A stretch of 64,000 bases of DNA from contig NC_065571.1 in the NCBI RefSeq assembly GCF_937616625.2, positions 20,707,701 to 20,771,700 of the forward strand. Direction: 5' to 3'. Under the pieces are notes generated by a model. That model was not told the origin of the DNA, ran no database searches, and worked only from the letters and a program-made list of their open reading frames with translations. Shown one piece after another: positions 49,565 to 59,986 of this stretch. Origin of the DNA: Mercurialis annua. Lineage: Eukaryota; Streptophyta; Magnoliopsida; Malpighiales; Euphorbiaceae. The translations under genes were made by a program, and so were the position numbers. Numbering within the stretch: position 1 is the first letter of the stretch; each line of letters begins with the position of its first letter.

Positions 49565-51081
49565 AACGTGGGATTTCAGGGCTCACATAGCCTCTCTGAT
49601 AACCGATTTCACCTGGATTCTTGCACTACTTAAATCGTTTTCTAAACCCTAATATTTTCTTCAAACTTTCATCAGAACCTAGCCGCTCTTTCCTTCTCAG
49701 ATTCTTCGTGATTTCATCGCCAAATCGCTGTGTAAATCAGTAAGCTTCAAGGTATAAAATTTTGTTTTTTAGCTGAAAACGACACTTGCGTATTCTGATT
49801 CATTCTTCCTTTCAACATCAAATTTCATTCCGTTTGATTCCTTAGATTGAAGACTCAGTCCTCTACAAGTCCGAGCTTAGTTTTCATAAAACGGTACGTT
49901 ATATTTCTCGCATTAGCTGCCGCCGTATTACCGTTTTTAAGTTATTGTTATTTCAATTCTAAAACGATACTTTTGTTTTTTTCGATCCATTCGCAGACGT
50001 TTGGAGATCGAATCCGGTTCCGTTTCTTTTCCACGTCAGTAGACTCGTTCCTCTACAAAAGAGTTTCTTTTTCTTGTAGTGCCTTCCATTCCACTATTCT
50101 GATCGAGAAAGAAATACCCTATCTTGAATTCGCCAAACAGTACGTTATTAATCCCGTTATAATCGCCGTTGTTTCACCGTTTTGTTTTGTATTTGACTGT
50201 GAACGTTTATAATTGTTGCTGCCAAATCTCTTTTATTTCCTTTGGCTATCATTCTGTTATTTTAGGGATTATAATCTTTTGAATGTTAGTCGTTGATCAT
50301 TTAGTCTTAACTTGTGTTTTTCCCATCGATTTTGCGTTTATAGTTTTTGGTTTTAAGTCGGTTTGTTTTTGTGGTCACCGCCATGTTTATTAGTTTCAGT
50401 TTATAGTGTTATGATGGGTGTTAAGAAAGATATTTTTTAGTTGGTTTGATTAAGAATGGTGAGTATTTGTTATTTGAAAGCAAAAGGTTCAAGTATATGG
50501 TTTTTGAAATTTGAATTATTGAAGATAAATTGGTTGGCGGGTATATTCTGGACATGAGATGTTGAATTTGTTATGAATAGTGGTGGAGAAAAGACATGAA
50601 TTGTCCTTAAGATATTTTGTTTTAAACCAATTAATTTCTTAAGTTAAATATTATCTATTCTCTAATTTATTTTGATTCAATTTAGGGGTTTCATTAAAAC
50701 TGAAAGTTTGACAATTTGTTAATATCATTTTTGTAAGATCTAAAATTAATATTTGATTCAATTATAATTAAATAAATAATTATAATTTCTATATACGGCA
50801 AAGTGAATAGTATTATTTATTTATTTTGACTATTATAAATGGGTATTTGGTATTATTATTATTATTTATTTACTATTTTAAGATTTTGACTTATCGGGCC
50901 AATGTGATTTATAAATTAGCTTTTTTATTTTTTATGTTGGTTTATTTAATGAAATATTATGCCAGTAAACTTTAATTACTTGGGTTTCAAGATATTGAGT
51001 TCCGTTTTGATATTAATTAATATTTTATTTTATTTAATTATAATTATAAATTATGGTTTATAATTTTGGAATATCAATTGG

Positions 51082-51147
51082 GTCGGCTTAGACTTGGGTC
51101 ACCGACATATGGGTTTAGTTTGGTAGTTTTAAGAAACTCAGATAAAC
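51082..51147 (+). other. E7 copy of the two-stem segment
   Basis: Stem 1: GTCGG (51082-51086) with CCGAC (51102-51106). Stem 2: GTTTA (51113-51117) with TAAAC (51143-51147), enclosing AGTTT (51125-51129) with AAACT (51134-51138). Stem 2 and the inner hairpin differ from E4 on both sides. Confidence 0.55.
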
Positions 51148-52251
51148 AACTATTTGAGGGATTTAATTAATTTATCATTTAAATATTATTTTAATAATAT
51201 TTTCGGACTCGATTTAAAGTGTGAACTCAATAGTCTTAAATTACTACGGCGTTATAATTTATTTGAGAATCGCGTTTCTCTGTAATTTTATCTGACTTAT
51301 AAATTATGCTAGTCTTAAGTGGTGTATAGTATTCTTAGAGTTAGGGGTTGGGGTGATTTTAACTTATGATTTGTTTTTAGACTCTTCGTCTACTCGCGCT
51401 CCGGAGTCGAACCAGGGTTAGCTGTTTGCCGAAGTTTCACGTGGATAAGCAAGCAGTGAGTGTGCAGTGCTATTTACCGCTTATTTTAGTATTATAAATG
51501 CTTTTGAATGTTTTAAGCGATTATGGATCTGGATTGAAACGAGCTACTCGATAGGCTTGTATCGAGACTGCGTGTACCGGTAAGTACTCTGAGATTCGGC
51601 AGAGAAATGTTTTGCTTACGCTGGTATATGATGAGGATTTGTTCCCGTCCACTCTGGGTTTAATCAGTATGCTATGTCATACTTACGCTGGGATCATTTC
51701 AATATTATTATTCCATAATCATATTATATTAGTATAAAAATGTTTTGATTTAAGGGTTTTAAACTTAATAAATGTAAATAGTATTGCGAACTCATCTCAG
51801 TATATCTGACCCCGTTGTTTTTCCAAATTTTCCACGTTTATGATTTGAAAGCTGGTCCACTCCGATTCTTTTGATTCCTCAGAGGTTTTATGTTATTTAA
51901 ACTAGTCTCTGTTTTTCGAACTCTTAGACCGCAGTAGAACTAGTTTATATATTACTTTAGTTATTGCACATTGAGATTGTCATTTTTTCCGATTGATTAT
52001 TACTGGCATGTTTTACTCTGGATAATTTTATTATTATATATAAGGCATGCTGTTGAGCATTTCAGATATTAAGTTATTTATATTAGAACTGTAATATAAA
52101 TTGCTAGACTTAGGTTGGAGTCTCGGTTGCCCCTGAGTAGTTTTTCTGCAGGTTTATATGTTTAGTTGTTTTCCGCGAGGCTTGTTATGGGTTTTGGTAC
52201 GATCATACCCTAGCGCCGGTCACAATTCATGAAATTGGGCCGTGACAAAGC

Positions 52252-52263
52252 TGGTATCAGAGC
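52252..52263 (+). other. E7 primer-binding site
   Basis: TGGTATCAGAGC, four bases after the LTR end; initiator tRNA-Met type. Confidence 0.88.
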
Positions 52264-52604
52264 TTTAGTTTCGAACTAAGGCCAAAGTTTTGCATGTTAT
52301 GTGTTTATCGCTTTAAGGCATGTTATGTGTTGTTGTTGTGTCATAGGATCTACTGCGGAATTAGGATTCAAGTCTTGTCTTTTGAAACGTCATCATTTGT
52401 TTTCAAAACTTTCTACCTTCACCTTTAAGAGTGTTTGCGTCGGTCTTATTTGTTACTGATGCTTTATTTTTAAAAAGTTTATGTTTTACTTTGAAATGTT
52501 GTTGTTAGTACTTTGGGTGAATTGTTAATTTTTTAGCTATTTAAGTTATACACTAAGTGTTGTCATGTGGACATTGTTTGTGATTTGTTGTTTCATTTTT
52601 AAGA

Positions 52605-52909
52605 ATGAACACTCGTGGGCGTGCTGCAGCTCAGGCTGAGGCTGACGACGCTATGTCGATTGAAGTTGATCAGCATGAACCGGAAGTTCAAGCTGGTAGG
52701 GGACGTGCAGGCGGAGTTCAGGCTGGCAGAGGCCGCGCTGGCAGAGGTCAGGCTACTGGAGGCAGAGGTAGGGGACGTGTTTGTGTAGGCGTTCAGGCAC
52801 CCGGTGTACCAAAAGTTCCTGTGGATCCATTTGATTTCATAACGTTTTTGGCTGGGATCACTGCACTCCAGGATAATCAAGTGCAACTGCAGGCGAGACA
52901 GATCGCCAT
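52605..52909 (+). pseudogene. gag: E7 gag, N-terminal part
   Basis: Start MNTRGRAAAQAEADDA at 52605, about 360 bp after the LTR. As in E2 gag, an acidic stretch is followed by an Arg/Gly-rich part with imperfect AGRGRAG repeats (about residues 32-60), then FDFITFLAGITALQ, which corresponds to FDFTTFLADIVEMQ in E2. E8 inserted after the Ile-Ala codons near 52909 (duplicated gccat), and the frame beyond runs into the E8 LTR. The rest of gag is at 58871. Confidence 0.83.
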
Positions 52910-55231
52910 TGTAATACCCCGTAAGTTCAGGTGCCGTTTAGTGCAACGTGTCCGGCAGAGAAGGACCGGAGTTGCAAAGATAAAGATATGGGATATTAAA
53001 GAAAAGGATAATATGGAGTAAGACGTATATGTTTGAGGATTAGAATAAGAAAATAAGGAAAAATATCAAGAAAAGTTACAAACTAGAGTTCAGGGACTAA
53101 AGTGGTAATTTAACCAGTTAAGTCCGAAAATGGAATTATTTCGCCAAGGTCCGCGAAATGTTTTATAGTATTGGTGGTAAAAGTTTCAGGTCAATCGGAG
53201 ACCTTTTAAAATTTGGACGCGGATTCATTTTGGGCTAAATTGTCAATTTTGAAGAATTCAAGGACCAAAGTGCAAATTAACCAATTTAGCCTCGAGAATA
53301 GAAATTGGAAGATTATCGACGGAAATAATTATTTTTTTTGGAGTAGTATTATTTATTGGGATATAAATAATACGTAGATATTCGAGTTTAAATGAATAAA
53401 TAACCGTTTAGTTAAAATTGAAAGTTTAAAAGAGAAATGGTTTAAGTTAAAGAAATGAAGGATTAAAAGAGTACATTAACCAAGATATATATAAGAATTC
53501 CTTAAGCATAAGGAAATGAGGAAAGGATCAGAAGGAATGATCCAGAGAAGAGAGAAAATGACGATCACCGTCGTTTCGCCGCCGTTTCGCCGTTCGACGT
53601 CCGATTCAAGTGATTCAAGCGGCAATTTCTTCATAATCGAATTCTCTATCGATATCAAGCATCGTTTTAAGGTAATAATATGAGAATTTGGTGGAAAATT
53701 CGAGTATATAGCCGTTTTGATTATAATTAGGAATTTAATGATTTTGGATCATTTTTAACGTTTTTGGAAAAACAAAGTTGCGGGTTTTGAAGGAAATGAG
53801 GTTTTATACGTGTATGGAGGAAGATAGCACGACGGAAAGCCCGGAAACGACGTTACCAGGAGCTGCGTTCAGGTCGCACGTGGTGTGCGATCGCACACCC
53901 GTAGTGTGCGAACGCACACCTGTGATGGTGTGCGAGCGCACACCAGCGGTGTGCGGACGCACACCAGTGATGGTGTGCGGACGCACACCCAAGGTGTGCG
54001 GACGCACATCACCCTGTGCGAGCGCGCAGTGGGTCCGCGGGGACCAAAGTTGACTTTTTGCCCGAGGAACTAAAATGGACTTTTAGCCTTAAGGAAATGG
54101 GATTTTGATATTAAGCCTACGTTTATGAATTAAACGTACGTATGATTTGAATAGGAAGTGGATACATCGACGAGGTACGAGATCGACGAGCTTGAATAGT
54201 TAAAAGAGTGAATGACGTGTGGAGCTTACGTTTGGATATAAGGAATAGCGATCGTTGTGAGTTAAACTTTACTTTGAGTATTATTACGCAATAGATAATT
54301 TTTATATTATAAATATAATATTAAACTACATCGCATGCTATAGTATTTTATCGATAGAAATGAATTTGTACATCGTATTATCGAACATATATAGATTGTG
54401 AAAACTAGTATATGATCCGGGGGAAACAAGCTACCTATTGGGTGTCAATAGGCTGTGTGATCACCAGCGTCCGGGTAAGTCATAGATAGAGATTTCATGG
54501 GTCGTCTATCATACTTGTTTGTGCATGCGATACAGAGCCTATCTGGTTGAACTATCCCGGGGCCTGTATCTGCGAGTCGGCTGGTTGAATTATCCCGGAC
54601 TCATATCGATCGATCGTTAGATGTTGTGATAATGTTCATTATGCATAATAAGATATTAGGGTTTCGATCGGATCAAATGCTTGAAGTATAATATGTTTGT
54701 ATATATGTGTTTTGTTTTAAACGCGATGTTATTTTCTATAATACCTTAGTAATGTGTTTTCTCACTCAGTATTTCCCCAAATACTGACCCCTCACATTGA
54801 TGTTTTCCAGGTGTATAGAGTCGGATCAGACAAACCGTCTTTGGTGTGCTGGGTACAAGACCCCTTGGTGCTGCAGTAGTATACGTGTGACGAGTCTTAG
54901 CCTAGTATAGTTAGGTCTTACAGGTTGTGTACGTGTTTAATGTTTGTTTGATGTGACATCTTTTGGTTGTCAGTTTTTGTATTGATCGATAGATGGGCTA
55001 GTACGTACCAGTTACGGAAGTGAAATGCCCACTATGACTGTATCGATGATGTGTTTATATATGATGTTATGTTATGATTGTAAACGTGTCTTTCTTATTA
55101 TATGTCTATAGGATAGTTGTGTTTGCGTTTCCGCGAAAAAAGTTAGAGTGGTTTTAGGCTTGCTACGGGTTTCGGAGCTACCACTCCCATTCCCTAGCGC
55201 CGGTCTCGGCTCAATAATTTGGGTCGTGACA
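52910..55231 (+). repeat. E8 5' LTR (2322 bp)
   Basis: tgtaataccccg...gtcgtgaca. A TATA-like tatatataag is at 53486-53495, the dyad array at 53883-54029, two ctggttgaaNtatcccgg repeats near 54540-54600 and a U5 hairpin GGAG/CTCC at 55174-55187. Short frames over the dyads, which read as VCGRTP-like repeats, are by-products. Confidence 0.94.
53883..54029. repeat. E8 5' LTR array of seven dyads (GTGTGCG-NN-CGCACAC)
   Basis: Starts at 53883, 53904, 53928, 53949, 53973, 53994 and 54014; spacings 21, 24, 21, 24, 21 and 20, again a 45-bp period with two dyads. The first five are perfect, with centres AT, AA, AG, GA and GA. It lies about 390 bp after the TATA-like site, as in E3. Confidence 0.9.
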
Positions 55232-55470
55232 AAGTTGGTATCAGAGCAGTTGGTCCAGTTACCTCTGCTAATATGTGATTTGAGTGCAGTTGGTCCATGA
55301 TACCACTGCGAGTTGGTGATTGGTGTTTGTTTTTTTTTTCCTAGGTATTATGTCATTAGACTAAGGTAGGAACTACTGCAGCTATAGAATTGAGCCATGT
55401 CTGATCCAAGTCGTTTGTATTATTTGTTTTAAGATCAAACTGATTGATTGTGAATTTATGATTGATTGAG

Positions 55471-55585
55471 AATTCTTGTTTGTTTCATTATGATAAGTAT
55501 GATCGATGGATTTGTGAAATTCTTGTTTGTTTCATTATGATAAGTATGATCGATGGATTTGTGAAATTCTTGTTCGTTTCCTTGT
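55471..55585. repeat. E8: 47-bp tandem repeat, about 2.4 copies
   Basis: aattcttgtttgtttcatta begins at 55471 and 55518; a third, diverged start is at 55565. Confidence 0.85.
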
Positions 55586-55742
55586 GAAATACGTATACGA
55601 TGTATAGATGGTATCGAAATCGAATTATCGAAATGTCGAGATGTGCATGAAGAAGAAGTATGAAGTTACAGAAGTGGAAGAACCTACCGTGTACATAGTT
55701 TAAAGGTCTAGAGAACTTACAAAACTCGAAGTTTAAAACTTT

Positions 55743-56120
55743 TTGAAAGTTGTTTCTGTAAACGATTTTGAAAACATAGTTGTGCCTAGACCCGCGATAG
55801 TCATCGATAAGTGCTACGACATTGATAGAAGTGCATCACTACATATATCTGTACATACATCAATAGGACATGCATCATATGCATTATGTTCGGACGAAAA
55901 GGTGAGATGTGGCAACTCTTTGGGGATGAGAGACGTCATCACCCTAGTGCACAATTTTGCTAAAATGAAAATGAAATTTGATTTAAAGTTCAAGATGAAT
56001 CGTTTTATCGAAAGAGTTTTGAAAGAGTTTTGTTTTCATGTAAGTATACCTAGACCAGAACTCTGTGACGGAAGTGAAGTGCTCGCGAGCAAGCTGCGAT
56101 CAAGACCAAGAGGCGAATGA
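55743..56120 (+). CDS. E8 hypothetical protein (125 aa)
   Basis: I do not recognise this protein. It starts MKVVSVNDFENIVVPR, contains NSLGMRDVITLVHNFAK near residues 58-74, then a Lys/Met-rich stretch and a second VSIPRPELCDGSE motif, and ends SRPRGE. VVPRP and SIPRP may be a repeat of one short motif. It has no transmembrane segment or signal peptide that I can see. Support for being real: the two best segments recur in the same order in E4 (25616-25840), although E4 and E8 have different LTRs. Against: it is short, has no known family, and could be the relic of a longer captured gene or of pol-flanking DNA. Confidence 0.35.
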   Translation: MKVVSVNDFENIVVPRPAIVIDKCYDIDRSASLHISVHTSIGHASYALCSDEKVRCGNSLGMRDVITLVHNFAKMKMKFDLKFKMNRFIERVLKEFCFHVSIPRPELCDGSEVLASKLRSRPRGE

Positions 56121-56548
56121 ATACGTATAGTTGCGAAAAAAATAGACATTATGCTTCTAGGATATGAACTTAGTTTCGAAACAACGCGCTAGAATATAGC
56201 TAAGACCGTGAATACGTTGGACAGTGATATGTATCCGATTAGTGGTAAGTTAGAAAGTAAGTATCTCTTTGACGGGATGTCAAAGATCTTAAATAACGAT
56301 ATAAGAGAAGAAGTGAATATGATAAGATGAGGTGGATATTGTGTGATATTAGAAAAACGTCGGGTTTAATAAGGATATTGACGATAGACGTACAAGGATA
56401 GGAGCGACGAGTCAAGAAAGTGTGTAATGGAATACAAAGTATATAGTATTGAATATTAAACAAGGAACAAATGAAAAGGTCAAGGGCTTAAGATAAGTAA
56501 AAAGGTTGTATGAAAATTCGAGGACGAATTTTTATAAGGGGGGAAGAA

Positions 56549-58870
56549 TGTAATACCCCGTAAGTTCAGGTGCCGTTTAGTGCAACGTGTCCGGCAGAGA
56601 AGGACCGGAGTTGCAAAGATAAAGATATGGGATATTAAAGAAAAGGATAATATGGAGTAAGACGTATATGTTTGAGGATTAGAATAAGAAAATAAGGAAA
56701 AATATCAAGAAAAGTTACAAACTAGAGTTCAGGGACTAAAGTGGTAATTTAACCAGTTAAGTCCGAAAATGGAATTATTTCGCCAAGGTCCGCGAAATGT
56801 TTTATAGTATTGGTGGTAAAAGTTTCAGGTCAATCGGAGACCTTTTAAAATTTGGACGCGGATTCATTTTGGGCTAAATTGTCAATTTTGAAGAATTCAA
56901 GGACCAAAGTGCAAATTAACCAATTTAGCCTCAAGAATAGAAATTGGAAGATTATCGACGGAAATAATTATTTTTTTTGGAGTAGTATTATTTATTGGGA
57001 TATAAATATTACGTAGATATTCGAGTTTAAATGAATAAATAACCGTTTAGTTAAAATTGAAAGTTTAAAAGAGAAATGGTTTAAGTTAAAGAAATGAAGG
57101 ATTAAAAGAGTACATTAACCAAGATATATATAAGAATTCCTTAAGCATAAGGAAATGAGGAAAGGATCAGAAGGAATGATCCAGAGAAGAGAGAAAATGA
57201 CGATCACCGTCGTTTCGCCGCCGTTTCGCCGTTCGACGTCCGATTTAAGTGATTCAAGCGGCAATTTCTTCAGAATCGAATTCTCTATCGATATCAAGCA
57301 TCGTTTTAAGGTAATAATCTGAGAATTTGGTGGAAAATTCGAGTATATAGCCGTTTTGATTATAATTAGGAATTTAATGATTTTGGATCGTTTTTAACGT
57401 TTTTGGAAAAACAAAGTTGCGGGTTTTGAAGGAAATGAGGTTTTATACGTGTATGGCGGAAGATAGCATGACGGAAAGCCCGGAAACGACGTTTCCAGGA
57501 GCTGCGTTCAGGTCGCACGTGGTGTGCGATCGCACACCCGTAGTGTGCGAACGCACACCTGTGATGGTGTGCGAGCGCTCACCAGCGGTGTGCGGACGCA
57601 CACCAGTGATGGTGTGCGGACGCACACCCAAGGTGTGCGGACGCACATCACCCTGTGCGAGCGCGCAGTGGGTCCGCGGGGACCAAAGTTGACTTTTTGC
57701 CCGAGGAACTAAAATGGACTTTTAGCCTTAAGGAAATGGGATTTTGATATTAAGCCTACGTTTATGAATTAAACGTACGTATGATTTGAATAGGAAGTGG
57801 ATACATCGACGAGGTACGAGATCGACGAGCTTGAATAGTTAAAAGAGTGAATGACGTGTGGAGCTTACGTTTGGATATAAGGAATAGCGATCGTTGTGAG
57901 TTAAACTTTACTTTGAGTATTATTACGCAATAGATAATTTTTATATTATAAATATAATATTAAACTACATCGCATGCTATAGTATTTTATCGATAGAAAT
58001 GAATTTGTACATCGTATTATCGAACATATATAGATTGTGAAAACTAGTATATGATCCGGGGGAAACAAGCTACCTATTGGGTGTCAATATGCTGTGTGAT
58101 CACCAGCGTCCGGGTAAGTCATAGATAGAGATTTCATGGGTCATCTATCATACTTGTTTGTGCATGCGATACAGAGCCTATCTGGTTGAACTATCCTGGG
58201 GCCTGTATCTGCGAGTCGGCTGGTTGAATTATCCCAGACTCATATCGATCAATCGTTAGATGTTGTGATAATGTTCATTATGCATAATAAGATATTAGGG
58301 TTTGGATCGGATCAAATGCTTGAAGTATAATATGTTTGTATATATGTGTTTTGTTTTAAACGCGATGTTATTTTCTATAATACCTTAGTAATGTGTTTTC
58401 TCACTCAGTATTTCCCCAAATACTGACCCCTCACATTGATGTTTTCCAGGTGTATAGAGTCGGATCAGACAAACCGTCTTTGGTGTGCTGGGTACAAGAC
58501 CCCTTGGTGCTGCAGTAGTATACGTGTGACGAGTCTTAGCCTAGTATAGTTAGGTCTTACAGGTTGTGTACGTGTTTAATGTTTGTTTGATGTGACATCT
58601 TTTGGTTGTCAGTTTTTGTATTGATCGATAGATGGGCTAGTACGTACCAGTTACGGAAGTGAAATGCCCACTATGATTGTATCGATGATGTGTTTATATA
58701 TGATGTTATGTTATGATTGTAAACGTGTCTTTCTTATTATATGTCTATAGGATAGTTGTGTTTGCGTTTCCGCGAAAAAAGTTAGAGTGGTTTTAGGCTT
58801 GCTACGGGTTTCGGAGCTACCACTCCCATTCCCTAGCGTCGGTCTCGGCTCAATAATTTGGGTCGTGACA
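56549..58870 (+). repeat. E8 3' LTR (2322 bp)
   Basis: A copy of the 5' LTR at a constant offset of 3639. The dyad array is at 57522-57668, with its third dyad damaged (gcgctcac), and the U5 hairpin is at 58813-58826. A reverse-strand open frame at 58711-58962 is chance. Confidence 0.94.
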
Positions 58871-59986
58871 GCCATGAAGAACCAGTATGCTATGCTGGGA
58901 CAAATTGTACAGCAGTAGGTACAACAGGCTGGTGGTGTTGCGGTTGGTGGTGTCGGAATCACTGACAGGGATTTGGTGTTGGCTTATTCGAGGCTGAAGC
59001 CGATTGAGTTTGCGGGCGACGGTGATGCCCTAGACTTTCTGGAGGAAGTTGAGCGGAATGCTCAGAGGTTGCAGGCTTCTGAGAGGCAGACAGTTTTTCT
59101 AGTGGAGTTGTCCTTGAAGGGTCATGTAAATGACTTCTTTCGTAGGGAAATTCGTGCGGATATGACTACTATTACTTGGGCGTATTTTTCGACTCGATTC
59201 AAGGATTTTTACTTGCCTTTTTCAGTTACGGAGGGTCACAGGGACAGATTGCTGGTTCTAAAGAGAGGAGACAGGTCGGTACATGAGTATACTACTGAGT
59301 TTGTGAGGCTGAGTCGCTTTGCCCCAGATCTGCATACTGAACAATAAAGGGTGAACGACAGGAAGGGTCTATGTGCGGACTTTATTAGTCTTTTGACTGA
59401 GACGTACAGAGACTTCACCAGTGTAGTGGACAACGCTCATCGTATGGAGAGTACATTACTGCATTTTGGGAAAATAACTGAGACCAAGACGGTGGGCGGT
59501 GTTGTTCAGAGTAGTGGGCTGCAGAGTGGTAGCAGCAGCTATCAGTACAAGCCTTCCCAGTACAAGAGTCTGAAAGGGGGTGGTCGAAAAGGGTATCAGT
59601 CGTATTCTCACAGTTTTGGTTATAGTGGGAGTAGCCGTGGATCAGGTCGTGGTTAAAGTGGTACTTCTAGTGTTCTGTTTTGTCAGAATTGCAGGCGCAG
59701 ACATCCGGGACAGTGCCAAGTGGCACCAGGTAGTTGTTATGCTTGTAGCCAGCAGGGTCATTTTGCTAGGGAGTGTCCGGCGTCTGGGCAGAAGATGTCG
59801 TCGGCTAGTGTTGCTCAACCATTCTTTCAGCAGCAGAGACCTGTTTTCACTCCTTCGGTAGGGTATTCTCAACCTGCCACTTCGTTTGGTGTCCAGCGGG
59901 GTCGTGGTTCAAGAGGGCGTGGTTTTTGTGGCCATGAAAACGGTGGTAGAGGCTCGAGTAGTTACAGTTCTTCTCAGGCACCGCTC
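58871..59986 (+). pseudogene. gag: E7 gag, C-terminal part
   Basis: Resumes with the duplicated gccat. The capsid domain has LDFLEEVERNAQRLQ, FRREIRADMTTITWAYF and EYTTEFVRLSRFAPDL, then VNDRKGLCADFISL, a Ser/Gly/Tyr-rich linker, FCQNCRRRHPGQC and a nucleocapsid knuckle CYACSQQGHFAREC (from 59735). In-frame stops: TAG 58916 (CAG expected), TAA 59345, TAA 59654, and TAG 59987 at the border to protease. The frame is otherwise kept through this segment. Confidence 0.85.

Larger units (their letters stand above)
49200..52247 (+). repeat. E7 5' LTR (3048 bp)
   Basis: tgtaataccccg...gccgtgaca, the longest LTR in the window. Contents: the dyad array (49381-49564), AAACCCTA (49644-49651), the two-stem segment (51082-51147), a GTTTGC/GCAAGC hairpin near 51422-51460 and a U5 hairpin (52196-52209). 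A 121-codon open frame at 49847-50212 lies in the leader part; it has no recognised family and is probably chance. Confidence 0.92.
55232..56548 (+). other. E8 internal region
   Basis: PBS TGGTATCAGAGC (55236-55247), a leader with ggaactactgca as in E4, a 47-bp tandem repeat, one 125-codon frame, a TTCGAGGACGAA motif (56517-56528) and a polypurine tract AAGGGGGGAAGAA (56536-56548). There is no retroviral protein domain. Confidence 0.8.
52910..58870 (+). mobile_element. E8: short-interior non-autonomous LTR element
   Basis: 5961 bp with two LTRs of exactly 2322 bp (52910-55231 and 56549-58870) around an internal region of only 1317 bp. It has a standard PBS and a PPT but no gag or pol. Duplications gccat flank it (52905-52909 and 58871-58875). 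By eye the LTRs differ at about 18 sites with no indel (about 0.8 percent), making it the youngest datable insertion. LTR sequence relates it to E3. Confidence 0.95.

Noticed and set aside
53778..54073. Open frames reading as VCGRTP-like or RSHTTGV-like protein repeats over the E8 dyads (and again near 57417-57712)
   Set aside because: They occur on both strands and in several frames because the DNA is a palindromic tandem array; no protein family and no codon support.
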